From positions 2,869,322-2,933,321 of the forward strand of contig NZ_CP019434.1 in assembly GCF_001975725.1 (NCBI RefSeq): a DNA stretch of 64,000 nt. The letters are read 5' to 3'. The notes beneath the pieces were generated by a model that was given only the letters and a program-made list of their open reading frames with translations, did no database searches and was not told the origin of the DNA. Below are positions 8,621 through 16,503 of this stretch, piece by piece (within the stretch, counting starts at the first letter, position 1; each line of letters opens with the position of its first letter). Source of the stretch: Acidihalobacter ferrooxydans (GTDB lineage: Bacteria; Pseudomonadota; Gammaproteobacteria; DSM-5130; Acidihalobacteraceae). The translations under genes were made by a program, and so were the position numbers.

Positions 8621-8856
8621 GCGCCGCCGAGTACCGCCCGCCGCTGGCAGACTACTTCGACGAACTGGAACGCCGTTACGGTGATCAGTTCAGCTTCGAT
8701 AAGCTCAATGACGAAGAACTCGCCACCGTCGAGCGCCTTACCCGCGAGGCGATCGAGCACGATCCGCGCGTCTCCGCCGTCGAAAAGAAAAACCTCGCGC
8801 CCTTGCTGACCCTGCTGGACATGCAGCGCGGCAAACGCAAAGCCGCCCGGCACTGA
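8617..8856 (+). CDS. Small charged protein downstream of minE
   Basis: A 79-residue, highly charged protein, predicted mostly helical, with YFDELERRYG near the start, a KKNLAPLLTLLDMQRGKR block late and a basic tail. It has no Cys, no membrane segment and no family I recognise. Its ATG overlaps the minE stop (ATGA), so it is probably translated by coupling within the minDE operon, which suggests but does not show a link to division-site selection. Hypothetical. Confidence 0.6.
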   Translation: MSAAEYRPPLADYFDELERRYGDQFSFDKLNDEELATVERLTREAIEHDPRVSAVEKKNLAPLLTLLDMQRGKRKAARH

Positions 8857-9090
8857 CCGGCCGGCAGCCTGTTGCGGCCCACGCATACGGCCTGACACGG
8901 TGTCGCGGCAGGCCTGTCTTGCCCACTGACGCCCGCAATTGCGCTCTTTCGCCCCCCCTCGCACCCGTGTGTACGCCAACCGCCAACAGTGTGCGGCAGC
9001 GGGATGTACGAGCCGGAGCCAGATGCGCTCTTGTGTTCGAACGGCGGTGGAGTATCGTTATGACATGCTCACTCACAGCAGACCATCACT

Positions 9091-9579
9091 ATGACCGTGC
9101 AAGAACGCATTGAAAACAAACTCGCCGCAGACCTCGCTCCGCAGTTTCTCGAAGTGATCAACGAGAGCCATCAGCACAACGTGCCGCCCGGTGCGGAATC
9201 GCACTTCAAGGTCACGGTGGTTTCACCGCGCTTCGAGGGGCAACGGCTGATCGCGCGCCATCGCCTGATCAACGAACTGCTCAGCGAGGAACTGGTCGGC
9301 CCGGTACATGCCCTGACGCTGCATACGCTCACCCCGGACGAGTGGTTCGAGCGCGCCGGCGCGGTGCCGGACTCGCCGCCGTGTCTGGGTGGCGGTGTGA
9401 CCGGGCACGGAGCCGATGGGCGACGTCGTCCCGTTCAAGCGGCGTTCGGTATCGGACAAGCACGCGGGCGACACCTTATGCCGGCGTGGCTTTCACAAAT
9501 GGGAAGTCGTCAAGGACAAGCAATTCGACGTGCGCCACGGCAAACTCGTCACGATCTACCGCTGTGTACGCTGCGGTAA
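9091..9579 (+). CDS. bolA: BolA family protein, with an apparent C-terminal read-on
   Basis: BolA-like proteins bind monothiol glutaredoxins and iron-sulfur clusters and influence cell shape and stress responses. Residues 1-101 are a full BolA domain: the helix-turn core with RFEGQRLIARHRLINELL and the usual end AVPDSPPCLGG. Family members stop within a few residues of this point (about 105 in total). Here the frame runs on for 61 residues of Arg/Gly-rich sequence that overlaps the next gene in a different frame. A TGA at 9398-9400 lies in the frame reached by a single-base shift just after the CLGG codons, so a frameshift, real or from sequencing, is the simplest explanation. The true product probably ends near 9400. 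Confidence 0.8.
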   Translation: MTVQERIENKLAADLAPQFLEVINESHQHNVPPGAESHFKVTVVSPRFEGQRLIARHRLINELLSEELVGPVHALTLHTLTPDEWFERAGAVPDSPPCLGGGVTGHGADGRRRPVQAAFGIGQARGRHLMPAWLSQMGSRQGQAIRRAPRQTRHDLPLCTLR

Positions 9580-9601
9580 AACCCGCGTGGAAACGTCCTG
9601 A
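9416..9601 (+). CDS. Small CxxC protein
   Basis: A 61-residue basic protein with one Cys near residue 22 (LCRRGFHKWEV) and a C-terminal CVRCGKTR pair, consistent with a small zinc ribbon or redox site. KQFDVRHGKLVTIYRCVRCG has the look of a conserved small gammaproteobacterial family, but I cannot name its function. GGAG lies 3 nt before the ATG, which is short. It begins 15 nt after the out-of-frame TGA thought to end bolA, an arrangement typical of a real two-gene unit. Confidence 0.6.
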   Translation: MGDVVPFKRRSVSDKHAGDTLCRRGFHKWEVVKDKQFDVRHGKLVTIYRCVRCGKTRVETS

Positions 9602-9693
9602 GCGTACCGTGCAGGCATGCACGCATGCCGCCCCAGCGCAGAACCCACGCGGGTGGACACAGCCGCCTGTAGACACGTCGCATTGCTTCGCGC

Positions 9694-10836
9694 TCAGAGC
9701 GCGGCGAAAAAGTCCCGCATCACCGGAGCGAAACGCGCCGTGTCGACCAGGAAGGCATCATGCCCCTGCAGCGAATCCAGCTCTGCGAAACGCACCTCCG
9801 GCGTGCCGCCGGCGCGCAAGGCTGCGGCCAGCGCACGCTGCTCGGCGACGGGAAACAGCCTGTCGCTGCTGACGCCGACGACCAGGGCGCGGTTCAGGCG
9901 TAGCCGCGCGAAAGCCTCGGCCGCCTTGCCATCGCCATGCTCGGCCGGCTCGAAATCATCCATCGCCCGCGACAGGTAAAGAAAGCAGTTGGCGTCGAAG
10001 CCGCTGGCAAACTTGGCCGCGTTATGCGCGAGATAGGACTCAATCTCGAACTCGCCGCAGAATTGCCCCGCCGACTGCACGGCGGTGGTGCGTTGCCGGC
10101 CAAAGCGCGCCGTCCATTCATCCGGCGAGCGGTAGCACGACAAGCCCAGCTTGCGCGCGAGCCGCATCCCGTCGACCGGCCCGGCGGCCAATGGATAATT
10201 CCCGTTTGCCCAGGCCGGATCGCTCATCACCATTTCGCGCTGCAGAGCATGCATGGCGATGGCCTGCGGGGCGGCGCTGGCCGTCGAGCACAGCAGGGCC
10301 AGCGCGCGCGTGCGCTCCGGTGCCTGGAAGGCAAAGGCCAGTGCGCTCATCCCACCCATCGACGGGCCGACTACCGCCGCCGGGCGCTCGATGTGCAGCG
10401 CGTCGAGCAAGGCGAGGCCGGCACGGGCGATATCCTCCAGCGCGAGGCGCGGGAAGCGCAGGCGATAGGGTTTGCCATCGGCGGGATGCGCGGACGCCGG
10501 GCCGGTGGAGCCGAAGCAACTGCCCAGCGAATTGATGCACAGAACGTAGAAGCGCCGCGTGTCGAGCGGCTTGCCGGGGCCGATCATATACTCCCACCAG
10601 CCCGGTGACGGATCACGGCAGGACGCCGCCGCATGCGCGTTGGGCGACAGCCCGGTGAACAGGAGCACGGCATTGTCGCGCGCCGCGTTCGGCTCACCCC
10701 AGCTCTCGTAGGCGATTTCGACGTTTTCCAGGCAGCCGCCGCGGTACAGCGCAAAAGGCTGCGCGAGGCGCAACGTGCGCGAACCGCGGGGCGTCGCCGG
10801 AAACGGCGCACTGTCCAGTTGCACAGCAGTCTGCAT
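9694..10836 (-). CDS. MetX-family O-acyltransferase, probably serine O-succinyltransferase type
   Basis: Alpha/beta-hydrolase acyltransferase of 380 residues. The nucleophile Ser159 sits in VGPSMGGMSAL, the Asp in SSDRLFPV and the His in LQGHDAFLVD. Classical MetX acetylates or succinylates homoserine for methionine synthesis. However, GLSPNAHAAASCRDPSPGWW, GPGKPLDT, INSLGSCFGSTGPASAHPAD and the final SLQGHDAFLVDTARF resemble the Xanthomonas-type L-serine O-succinyltransferases, which feed cysteine synthesis. Either role is possible; the serine type is favoured by these blocks. ATG at 10836 with AAGAG 8 nt upstream is preferred over GTG at 10845. No other met or cys structural gene adjoins it. 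Confidence 0.8.
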   Translation of the reverse strand: MQTAVQLDSAPFPATPRGSRTLRLAQPFALYRGGCLENVEIAYESWGEPNAARDNAVLLFTGLSPNAHAAASCRDPSPGWWEYMIGPGKPLDTRRFYVLCINSLGSCFGSTGPASAHPADGKPYRLRFPRLALEDIARAGLALLDALHIERPAAVVGPSMGGMSALAFAFQAPERTRALALLCSTASAAPQAIAMHALQREMVMSDPAWANGNYPLAAGPVDGMRLARKLGLSCYRSPDEWTARFGRQRTTAVQSAGQFCGEFEIESYLAHNAAKFASGFDANCFLYLSRAMDDFEPAEHGDGKAAEAFARLRLNRALVVGVSSDRLFPVAEQRALAAALRAGGTPEVRFAELDSLQGHDAFLVDTARFAPVMRDFFAAL

Positions 10837-10849
10837 AACGCACACTCTT

Positions 10850-10876
10850 TATACCCAAGTGGATTAGTCGGGTATA
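10850..10876. promoter_or_regulatory. Inverted repeat in the promoter region of the MetX-like gene
   Basis: TATACCC at 10850-10856 and GGGTATA at 10870-10876 form a perfect 7-bp inverted repeat with a 13-nt spacer. Read on the minus strand, the proximal arm gives a TATAAA-like -10, 11-16 nt upstream of the chosen ATG. It could be an operator or chance overlap of promoter elements. It does not match MetJ, MetR or SAM-riboswitch patterns. Confidence 0.3.
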
Positions 10877-10928
10877 GTGTGCCCGAGTGCGCGCCGCAAT
10901 ACCAGCGGGCGCACACCGCCTTGCCCGG

Positions 10929-12320
10929 TCAGAGATGAATGCTGGCGTCCCAGAAGTCCAGCCGGTCGGGCTGTTCGAGCAAGGCTTCTGCGAGAATGAA
11001 TCCGGCGGCGGTCCACACCTGCCGGACATTTGAACGCCGGCCGATCATGCGTCCGCTGCGCCCGTCGTAATACTCCGGCCAGTCGTCGCGGTACAGCCGC
11101 GAACGTGCCACATCGATGGCATTCGAGGCCAGGTCGCGCCGCCCCGCCCGCAGTGCCGCGGCAACAAACGGCCACAGCAGCACCGGCCAGTTACCGCCGT
11201 TGTGATAGGACCAGGGCGTGTTTTTCGGGTCGGAACCGGTCAGGATCTGCCATTCGACGCCCACCAGGGCCGGATAGATCAACTTGACCGGCATGCGCCC
11301 GACCAGATCCGGCCAGCGCTGATCGAAAAGCTGCATGATGGCCGTGTTCTGCTCGGGCGAGGACAGGCCGAACACCATCGACAGCAGATTGCCCTGGGCA
11401 AAGAAGCGAAAATCCATACGCCCCGGCCCGAGGTTGCCAAGCAGATATCCGGCATCGTCGGGCAGCCAGTCGGCGACCCAGTCGGGAATGCTCTCGGGAT
11501 TGATGTTCAGCGGATTGGCGACATCGTGGCCAAAGCCTTCGGTTTCGTAGCGATGAATTTCGTTGAGCTTCAGCGGATCGAGCCAGTAGAACTGGCGCAC
11601 GTATTCGGTCAGGTGTGCGCGACGCTTGGCCGCCAGTTCGAGCATCGTCGAAGTGGTCTGGTCGGGTGTCAGCAGTTCCTGCATGGCGTTGAGCGTGGCG
11701 AAAAACAGCGCCTGGATTTCCAGCGGATGTCCGTACACGCCCATGCGCCGGTCGATCATGAACGAAGCGTCCGGCACCAGCAGCGTCGGAAAAACCTCGA
11801 AACGGTCGTTGAGCATCACCGTCAGAATCGATTGCAGACCGCGCTGGAACGCGGGCTCTTCGGCCAGCGCAGCGTCGCCCGTGACGTTGACGTAGGCCTG
11901 CAGAGTCAGCACCCACCACATCATCGAGTCGACCGGCGCCACGCGCCCGATGGCACGGTCGCCGAAATCGGCGTGCAGCACTTCGTCGCCGTAGCCGTCG
12001 CGCTCGACGCGAAAACTCGCCGGCATCACGCGCGGCAGGCGGTGATGGCCCTCGATTTCTTCCTGCAGACCGCGCAAACGCAACGCGACGCGCAGAAAAT
12101 TGCGCACGATTTCGGCACGGCCCTGGAACAAAAACACCAGCCCGGACGGGACGAAATCGCGAATGAAGCAGTCGACGTAGTTCTCGGCCGCGATGCCCGC
12201 ACTCAGCGCGGCGCGCGTTCCGATCGGTTCGCCCTGGTAGCTGAACAGCGATGCGTCGAGCAAAGCCTGCGCAGCCTGATGAATTTCCGCCGCGTCGGCA
12301 GTCACCATGTCGGGAGTCAA
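10929..12320 (-). CDS. Alkaline/neutral invertase, glycoside hydrolase family 100
   Basis: Hydrolyses sucrose to glucose and fructose in the cytoplasm. The 463 residues show GH100 hallmarks: CFIRDFVPSGLVFLFQGRAE, GRVAPVDSMMWWVLTLQAY with the presumed catalytic acid Asp, SDPKNTPWSYHNGGNWPVLL, and WPEYYDGRSGRMIGR followed by QVWTAAGF. There is no signal peptide. TTG at 12320 is chosen because GAGG lies 8 nt upstream; ATG at 12308 is an alternative without a ribosome site. Known from cyanobacteria, plants and some nitrifying, methylotrophic and sulfur bacteria that make sucrose as an osmolyte or reserve. No sucrose-phosphate synthase or sugar transporter lies beside it. Confidence 0.85.
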   Translation of the reverse strand: MTPDMVTADAAEIHQAAQALLDASLFSYQGEPIGTRAALSAGIAAENYVDCFIRDFVPSGLVFLFQGRAEIVRNFLRVALRLRGLQEEIEGHHRLPRVMPASFRVERDGYGDEVLHADFGDRAIGRVAPVDSMMWWVLTLQAYVNVTGDAALAEEPAFQRGLQSILTVMLNDRFEVFPTLLVPDASFMIDRRMGVYGHPLEIQALFFATLNAMQELLTPDQTTSTMLELAAKRRAHLTEYVRQFYWLDPLKLNEIHRYETEGFGHDVANPLNINPESIPDWVADWLPDDAGYLLGNLGPGRMDFRFFAQGNLLSMVFGLSSPEQNTAIMQLFDQRWPDLVGRMPVKLIYPALVGVEWQILTGSDPKNTPWSYHNGGNWPVLLWPFVAAALRAGRRDLASNAIDVARSRLYRDDWPEYYDGRSGRMIGRRSNVRQVWTAAGFILAEALLEQPDRLDFWDASIHL

Positions 12321-12357
12321 ATCGCGAGCCTCGGTTGGTCAAATTCGGGGCAGTGTA

Positions 12358-13689
12358 CTACGTGTGCGCGTCTTGCCAACGGCTGCGTCGGTACTGCCGG
12401 TAAATCAGCGCGAGCGTCAACGAACGCGCGGCCGAGAAGACCGCGAAAGCGAACCACAAGCCGTCGTTGCCCCAGCGCCGACTCAGCCACCAGGCCAACA
12501 GAAACAGGGCCAGCGACACCAGCATGCTGTCGCGCATTTCGCGCGTGGCCGTCGCGCCCACGAACACGCCGTCGAACAGATAGCTCCACACCGTCAGCAG
12601 CGGCAATACGATCAGCCAGCCGAGCTGCCCGGCGGCTGCGGCGCGCACCGCCGGCAGACTGGTCAGCAACGCAATCAGCGCCGGGCCGGCCAGCGCGAAC
12701 ACGACCGTCGCCAGCACGGAGGTGAACAAAGAAAAACGCAGCGCAGCACGCACCGAGGCACCGAACAGCACCCAGTCCCGCCGCCCCACGGCCTTGCCGA
12801 TCAGCGACTCGGCCGCCTGCGCGAAACCGTCCAGCCCGTAGGCGGTAAGCATGACGTACTGCATCAGCACCGCGTTGGCGGCCAGCACAGTGTCACCCAT
12901 ACTGGCGCCGCGCGCGGCGAAGAAAGCCAGCGCGAAGAGCAGGCACAGCGTGCGCACGAACAGATGGCGATTGACCGCGAACAGCGCGGCATACGCCGAC
13001 CCGCGCCACAGCCGCGCGCGCGGCACGGGCCCGCCGCCCAGTTCGCGCAGCGCCCCGCGCAACAGCCACAGACCGAAGCCGAACGCGACGTAATTGGCGA
13101 TCGTCGAACCCAGCGCGACGCCGTTACTGGTCATCCCGAAGCCGACCACAAAGAGCAGATCCAGCGCGATATTGACCGCATTGGTCAGCACCATGATCGC
13201 GAGCGTCACGCGCGCATTGCCGATCCCCAGGAACCAGCCAAGGATGACGTAATTGGCCAGCGCCGCCGGCGCGGACAGCAGGCGGATATGCGCGTATTGC
13301 GCGGCGAGCCGGACGGCCTCCGGCGTACCGCCAAGCAGATCGAGCCCGAACCGGACCAGCGGGTGCCCGAAGACGATCAGCGCGAGGCCGATCGTCACCG
13401 CCACAATCAGCGACTGCCCGAGCAGCGCGCGCAGCGCCTCGACATCCTGCCGGCCGTGCGCCTGCGCTGTCAGCCCGGTCGTGCCCATGCGCAGGAAACC
13501 GAAGCCCCAGTAGAGAAAGCTCAGCAGCGTGGCGCCCAGCGTCACCGCCGCGAGATAGCGCGAGGCCGGCAAATGACCGACCACCGCGGTATCGACCAGC
13601 CCCAGCAGAGGCACGGTCACGTTGGACAGAATAATCGGCCAGGCCAGGCGCCAGACGGCGCCGTCCAGCCTGTTGGGGGAAGACTGCAC
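12358..13689 (-). CDS. MATE family efflux transporter, DinF type
   Basis: A 443-residue inner-membrane protein with about 12 hydrophobic helices in two homologous halves, the MATE pattern of Na+ or H+ coupled drug export. N-terminal RLAWPIILSNVTVPLLGLVD followed by TAVVGHL is typical of the DinF branch. GTG start at 13689 with AAAGGA 6 nt upstream. It is divergent from the glutathione S-transferase gene, with a mini family-A palindrome between them. Substrate unknown. Confidence 0.88.
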   Translation of the reverse strand: MQSSPNRLDGAVWRLAWPIILSNVTVPLLGLVDTAVVGHLPASRYLAAVTLGATLLSFLYWGFGFLRMGTTGLTAQAHGRQDVEALRALLGQSLIVAVTIGLALIVFGHPLVRFGLDLLGGTPEAVRLAAQYAHIRLLSAPAALANYVILGWFLGIGNARVTLAIMVLTNAVNIALDLLFVVGFGMTSNGVALGSTIANYVAFGFGLWLLRGALRELGGGPVPRARLWRGSAYAALFAVNRHLFVRTLCLLFALAFFAARGASMGDTVLAANAVLMQYVMLTAYGLDGFAQAAESLIGKAVGRRDWVLFGASVRAALRFSLFTSVLATVVFALAGPALIALLTSLPAVRAAAAGQLGWLIVLPLLTVWSYLFDGVFVGATATREMRDSMLVSLALFLLAWWLSRRWGNDGLWFAFAVFSAARSLTLALIYRQYRRSRWQDAHT

Positions 13690-13706
13690 GAGAAGTCCTT
13701 TCTGAA

Positions 13707-13763
13707 CCCGAATGTTTCACACATTCCCGGCGCGATAGCGGCACTCGTTATGAAACATTCGGG
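13707..13763 (-). repeat. Mini copy of palindromic element family A
   Basis: A 57-bp element with 13-bp perfect terminal inverted repeats CCCGAATGTTTCA / TGAAACATTCGGG. Read on the minus strand it equals the left 35-40 bp of the full element joined to its right end, with the central 100 bp missing, so it is an internal-deletion derivative. TGAA sits in direct orientation on both flanks and could be a target duplication. It lies between the divergent MATE and GST genes. Confidence 0.8.
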
Positions 13764-13848
13764 TGAAAAATGGTTGTACGCACGAGAGCATACCGGGAAA
13801 ATACACTTGGAATGCTTCGCGACTTCAGCCAGAGCAGGAATTCACCTC

Positions 13849-14463
13849 ATGAGTCTGCCACGCCTCTACGATTTCGAACTGTCCGGCAACTGCCACAAGA
13901 TTCGCCTGCTGCTCGCCCTGCTCGGCGTCGAGTACGAACGCATCGACATCGACATCCGCAGCGGCGGCAGCCAGAGCCCGGAGTTCCTCGCTATCAACCC
14001 GCGCGGACAGGTTCCCGTGTACGCCGACGGCGACGCCGTGATCTGGGATTCGATGGCGATTCTCGCCTATCTGGCCCGCCGCTACGGCGATGCGCACTGG
14101 CTGCCGACCGAACCGCTCGCGCTGGCGCGCGTGATGCAATGGCTGGCGGTATCGGAAAACGAGATTCTGTACGGCCTCGCACGCGCCCGCGCCGTGCTCA
14201 AGATGGGGCGGCCATTCGACCTGGACGCCGCCCAGGCGATGGGACGCAGCGCGCTGGACGTGCTGGAGCAACGCCTCGCGACGGAACACTGGCTCGCCGG
14301 CGGCGACATGCCGAGCATTGCCGACATTGCCTGTTTCCCTTACGTGGCGCTGGCGCCGCAGGGCGGCTTGCCGCTCGACACGTATCCCGCCGTGCGCGCC
14401 TGGATCGGCCGCGTACAGGCGCTGCCGGGCTATGTCGGAATGCCGGGAATCGAGGCCTACTGA
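13849..14463 (+). CDS. Glutathione S-transferase family protein
   Basis: A 204-residue cytoplasmic GST with a thioredoxin-fold N-domain (about 1-80: MSLPRLYDFELSGNCHKIRL, NPRGQVPVYADGDAVIWDS) and a helical C-domain (about 90-204: LAGGDMPSIADIACFPY). The SGNCHK segment is where bacterial beta-class enzymes place Ser/Cys to activate glutathione. ATG at 13849 is preferred since the family starts here; an open upstream extension runs antisense through the MATE gene. AGGA lies 9 nt before the ATG. The 3' end overlaps the convergent amt gene by 7 nt. Substrate unknown. Confidence 0.9.
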   Translation: MSLPRLYDFELSGNCHKIRLLLALLGVEYERIDIDIRSGGSQSPEFLAINPRGQVPVYADGDAVIWDSMAILAYLARRYGDAHWLPTEPLALARVMQWLAVSENEILYGLARARAVLKMGRPFDLDAAQAMGRSALDVLEQRLATEHWLAGGDMPSIADIACFPYVALAPQGGLPLDTYPAVRAWIGRVQALPGYVGMPGIEAY

Positions 14464-15647
14464 TCGTATTTGGGCGTCGCGCTGATCTTGTGGATGCTCA
14501 AATCGGCGCCCATGTATTCCTGCTCTTCGTCGAGGCGGATGCCGACCACTGCCCTGAGCATGCCGTAGACGAGCAGCCCGCCGCCGAACGCAATCAGCAC
14601 GCCGAGGCCGGTGCCGATCAATTGCGACCAGATGCTCACGCCGCCGATCCCGCCCAGCGCCTTCTGTCCGAAGATGCCGGCGGCGATGCCGCCCCAGACG
14701 CCACACAGACCGTGCAGCGGCCATACGCCAAGCACGTCATCGATTTTCCAGCGGTTCTGCGTCAAGGTGAACATCCAGACGAACAGCCCACCGGCCACGG
14801 CCCCCGTCACCAGAGCGCCCAGCGGATTCATGAGATTGGAACCCGCACAGACCGCCACCAGCCCGGCCAGCGGACCGTTGTGCACAAACCCCGGATCGTT
14901 GCGCCCGACCCACAATGCGGCCAGCGTGCCGCCCACCAGCGCCATTAACGAGTTGACCGCGACCAGGCCGCTGATATCGCCAATCCTCTGTGCCGACATC
15001 ACGTTAAAGCCGAACCAGCCGACGATGAGAATCCATGCGCCGAGCGCCAGGAACGGGATGTTGGACGGCGGATGCGCGAACATTTCGCCGGTCGGACCGT
15101 ACCGGCCGTGGCGCGGCCCGAGCATGAGCACGGCGGCCAGCGCGATCCATCCACCCACGGCATGCACCACGACTGAACCGGCAAAATCGTGAAACGGAGC
15201 GCCGAAGGTGTGCGTCAGCCAGGCCTGAAACCCGAAATTGCCGCCCCAGACCAGGCCCTCGTAGAAGGAATACACAAAAGCCACCAGCAGGAAGGTAGCG
15301 ATCAGTTGCGGATAGAATTTGGCTCGCTCGGCGATCCCACCCGAGACGATGGCGGGAATCGCTGCCGCAAACGTCAGCAGGAAGAAGAATTTCACCAGTT
15401 CGTAGCCGTGGTTGACTGACAGCACGGCCGCCGACTGGAAGAAATCGACGTGGTACGCAATAAAAAAGCCGATAAAAAAGTAGGCAAGGGTCGAGATCGC
15501 GAGATCAGTGAGGATTTTTACCAGAGCATTGACCTGATTCTTGCGCCGCACCGTCCCGAGTTCGAGGAAAGCGAAGCCGGCGTGCATGGCCAGCACGAGG
15601 ATCGCACCGATGAGGATGAACAGCGTATTCAGGGCCGAATCGTGCAT
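14457..15647 (-). CDS. amt: Ammonium transporter
   Basis: A 396-residue Amt/MEP/Rh channel, normally a trimer in the inner membrane with 11 helices. The pore histidines are seen in HDFAGSVVVHAVGG and PLHGLCGVWGGIAAG, and the Amt signature in NPLGALVTGAVAGG. The C-terminal GADLSIHKISATPKYD follows the usual cytoplasmic tail. Mature proteins usually have a cleaved leader; here the protein starts at the first helix (MHDSALNTLFILIGAILV), so it has none or is of the leaderless subtype. There is no glnK beside it, which is unusual. It is convergent with the GST gene. Confidence 0.93.
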   Translation of the reverse strand: MHDSALNTLFILIGAILVLAMHAGFAFLELGTVRRKNQVNALVKILTDLAISTLAYFFIGFFIAYHVDFFQSAAVLSVNHGYELVKFFFLLTFAAAIPAIVSGGIAERAKFYPQLIATFLLVAFVYSFYEGLVWGGNFGFQAWLTHTFGAPFHDFAGSVVVHAVGGWIALAAVLMLGPRHGRYGPTGEMFAHPPSNIPFLALGAWILIVGWFGFNVMSAQRIGDISGLVAVNSLMALVGGTLAALWVGRNDPGFVHNGPLAGLVAVCAGSNLMNPLGALVTGAVAGGLFVWMFTLTQNRWKIDDVLGVWPLHGLCGVWGGIAAGIFGQKALGGIGGVSIWSQLIGTGLGVLIAFGGGLLVYGMLRAVVGIRLDEEQEYMGADLSIHKISATPKYDQ

Positions 15648-15684
15648 AAGGCAACTCCTGCGGGTTGCGGATGGCGTCGCGCGT

Positions 15685-15924
15685 CTATTCGAAGTGCGCG
15701 CGATTGCGCCAGTTGTTCAATACGAAGGCGGCCGTGCGATGCCCGGCCGCCGCCGCTTTGCGATACCAGACCAGCGCTTGCGCCTCATCGACCGGCGCAC
15801 GCAGCAGGCCGCGTCGCAGACATTCGGCCAATTCGTACTGGGATTGCGCCTCGCCACCGAAAGCGGCACGGCGGATAGCTTCCAGCGAATCGCCGGGCGC
15901 CGGCCTGAACGGCCCGCCGCTCAA
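15685..15924 (-). CDS. Small Sel1-like repeat protein
   Basis: A 79-residue helical protein with about one and a half Sel1/TPR-like repeats: GEAQSQYELAECLRRGLL and the hallmark DEAQALVWYRKAAAAGHRTA. Such repeats mediate protein contacts. No signal peptide is seen. The likely TTG start at 15924 follows the dcd stop by 1 nt, so it is probably translated by coupling after dcd. A single-unit Sel1 protein is small for the family and may be a remnant. Confidence 0.55.
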   Translation of the reverse strand: MSGGPFRPAPGDSLEAIRRAAFGGEAQSQYELAECLRRGLLRAPVDEAQALVWYRKAAAAGHRTAAFVLNNWRNRAHFE

Positions 15925-15925
15925 C

Positions 15926-16492
15926 TCAGGTCTGCGGCAAAGTCACGCCGCGCTGGCCCTGGTATTTGCCGCCGCGATCCTTGTACGACACCTCGCACAT
16001 TTCGTCGGACTCCAGAAACAGCATCTGCGCGACGCCTTCGTTGGCATAGATTTTCGCCGGCAGCGGTGTGGTATTGGAAAACTCCAGCGTCACGTGACCC
16101 TCCCACTCGGGCTCCAGCGGCGTGACGTTGACGATGATGCCGCAGCGCGCATACGTGCTCTTGCCGAGACAGATGGTCAGCACCTTGCGCGGGATGCGAA
16201 AGTACTCCACGGTGCGGGCCAGGGCGAAGGAGTTCGGCGGGATGATGCACACATCCGAACGCACGTCGACGAAACTGCTGGCGTCGAAACCTTTCGGGTC
16301 GACCACCGCCGAATTGATGTTGGTGAAGATCTTGAACTCGTCGGCGCAGCGCACGTCGTAGCCGTAACTCGATGTCCCGTAGGACACGATGCGCTGTTCG
16401 CCCGAATGGCGCACCTGCCCCGGTTCAAAGGGCTCGATCATGCCGTGCGCGGCCGCCATGCGGCGAATCCACTTATCGGACTTGATAGACAT
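15926..16492 (-). CDS. dcd: dCTP deaminase
   Basis: Deaminates dCTP to dUTP, the main route to dUMP for thymidylate in gammaproteobacteria; active as a trimer. The 188 residues match the family, with [13 protein letters not shown] at the start, [15 protein letters not shown], the active-site region [20 protein letters not shown] (Arg and Glu) and the C-terminal [14 protein letters not shown]. It lies 11 nt downstream of the Mrp/ApbC gene, so the pair and the small Sel1 gene probably form one operon, an order found in other gammaproteobacteria. Confidence 0.97.
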   Translation of the reverse strand: MSIKSDKWIRRMAAAHGMIEPFEPGQVRHSGEQRIVSYGTSSYGYDVRCADEFKIFTNINSAVVDPKGFDASSFVDVRSDVCIIPPNSFALARTVEYFRIPRKVLTICLGKSTYARCGIIVNVTPLEPEWEGHVTLEFSNTTPLPAKIYANEGVAQMLFLESDEMCEVSYKDRGGKYQGQRGVTLPQT

Positions 16493-16503
16493 CGGCGCCG
16501 TCC

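Noticed and set aside
10837-10928. SAM riboswitch or MetJ box upstream of the MetX-like gene
   Set aside because: Only 83-92 bp are available and no matching core was seen; just a 7-bp inverted repeat.
12307-13848. Open frame extending upstream from the GST gene, antisense through the MATE gene
   Set aside because: The GST family begins at 13849 with a ribosome site; the upstream part is Arg/Gln-rich shadow translation.
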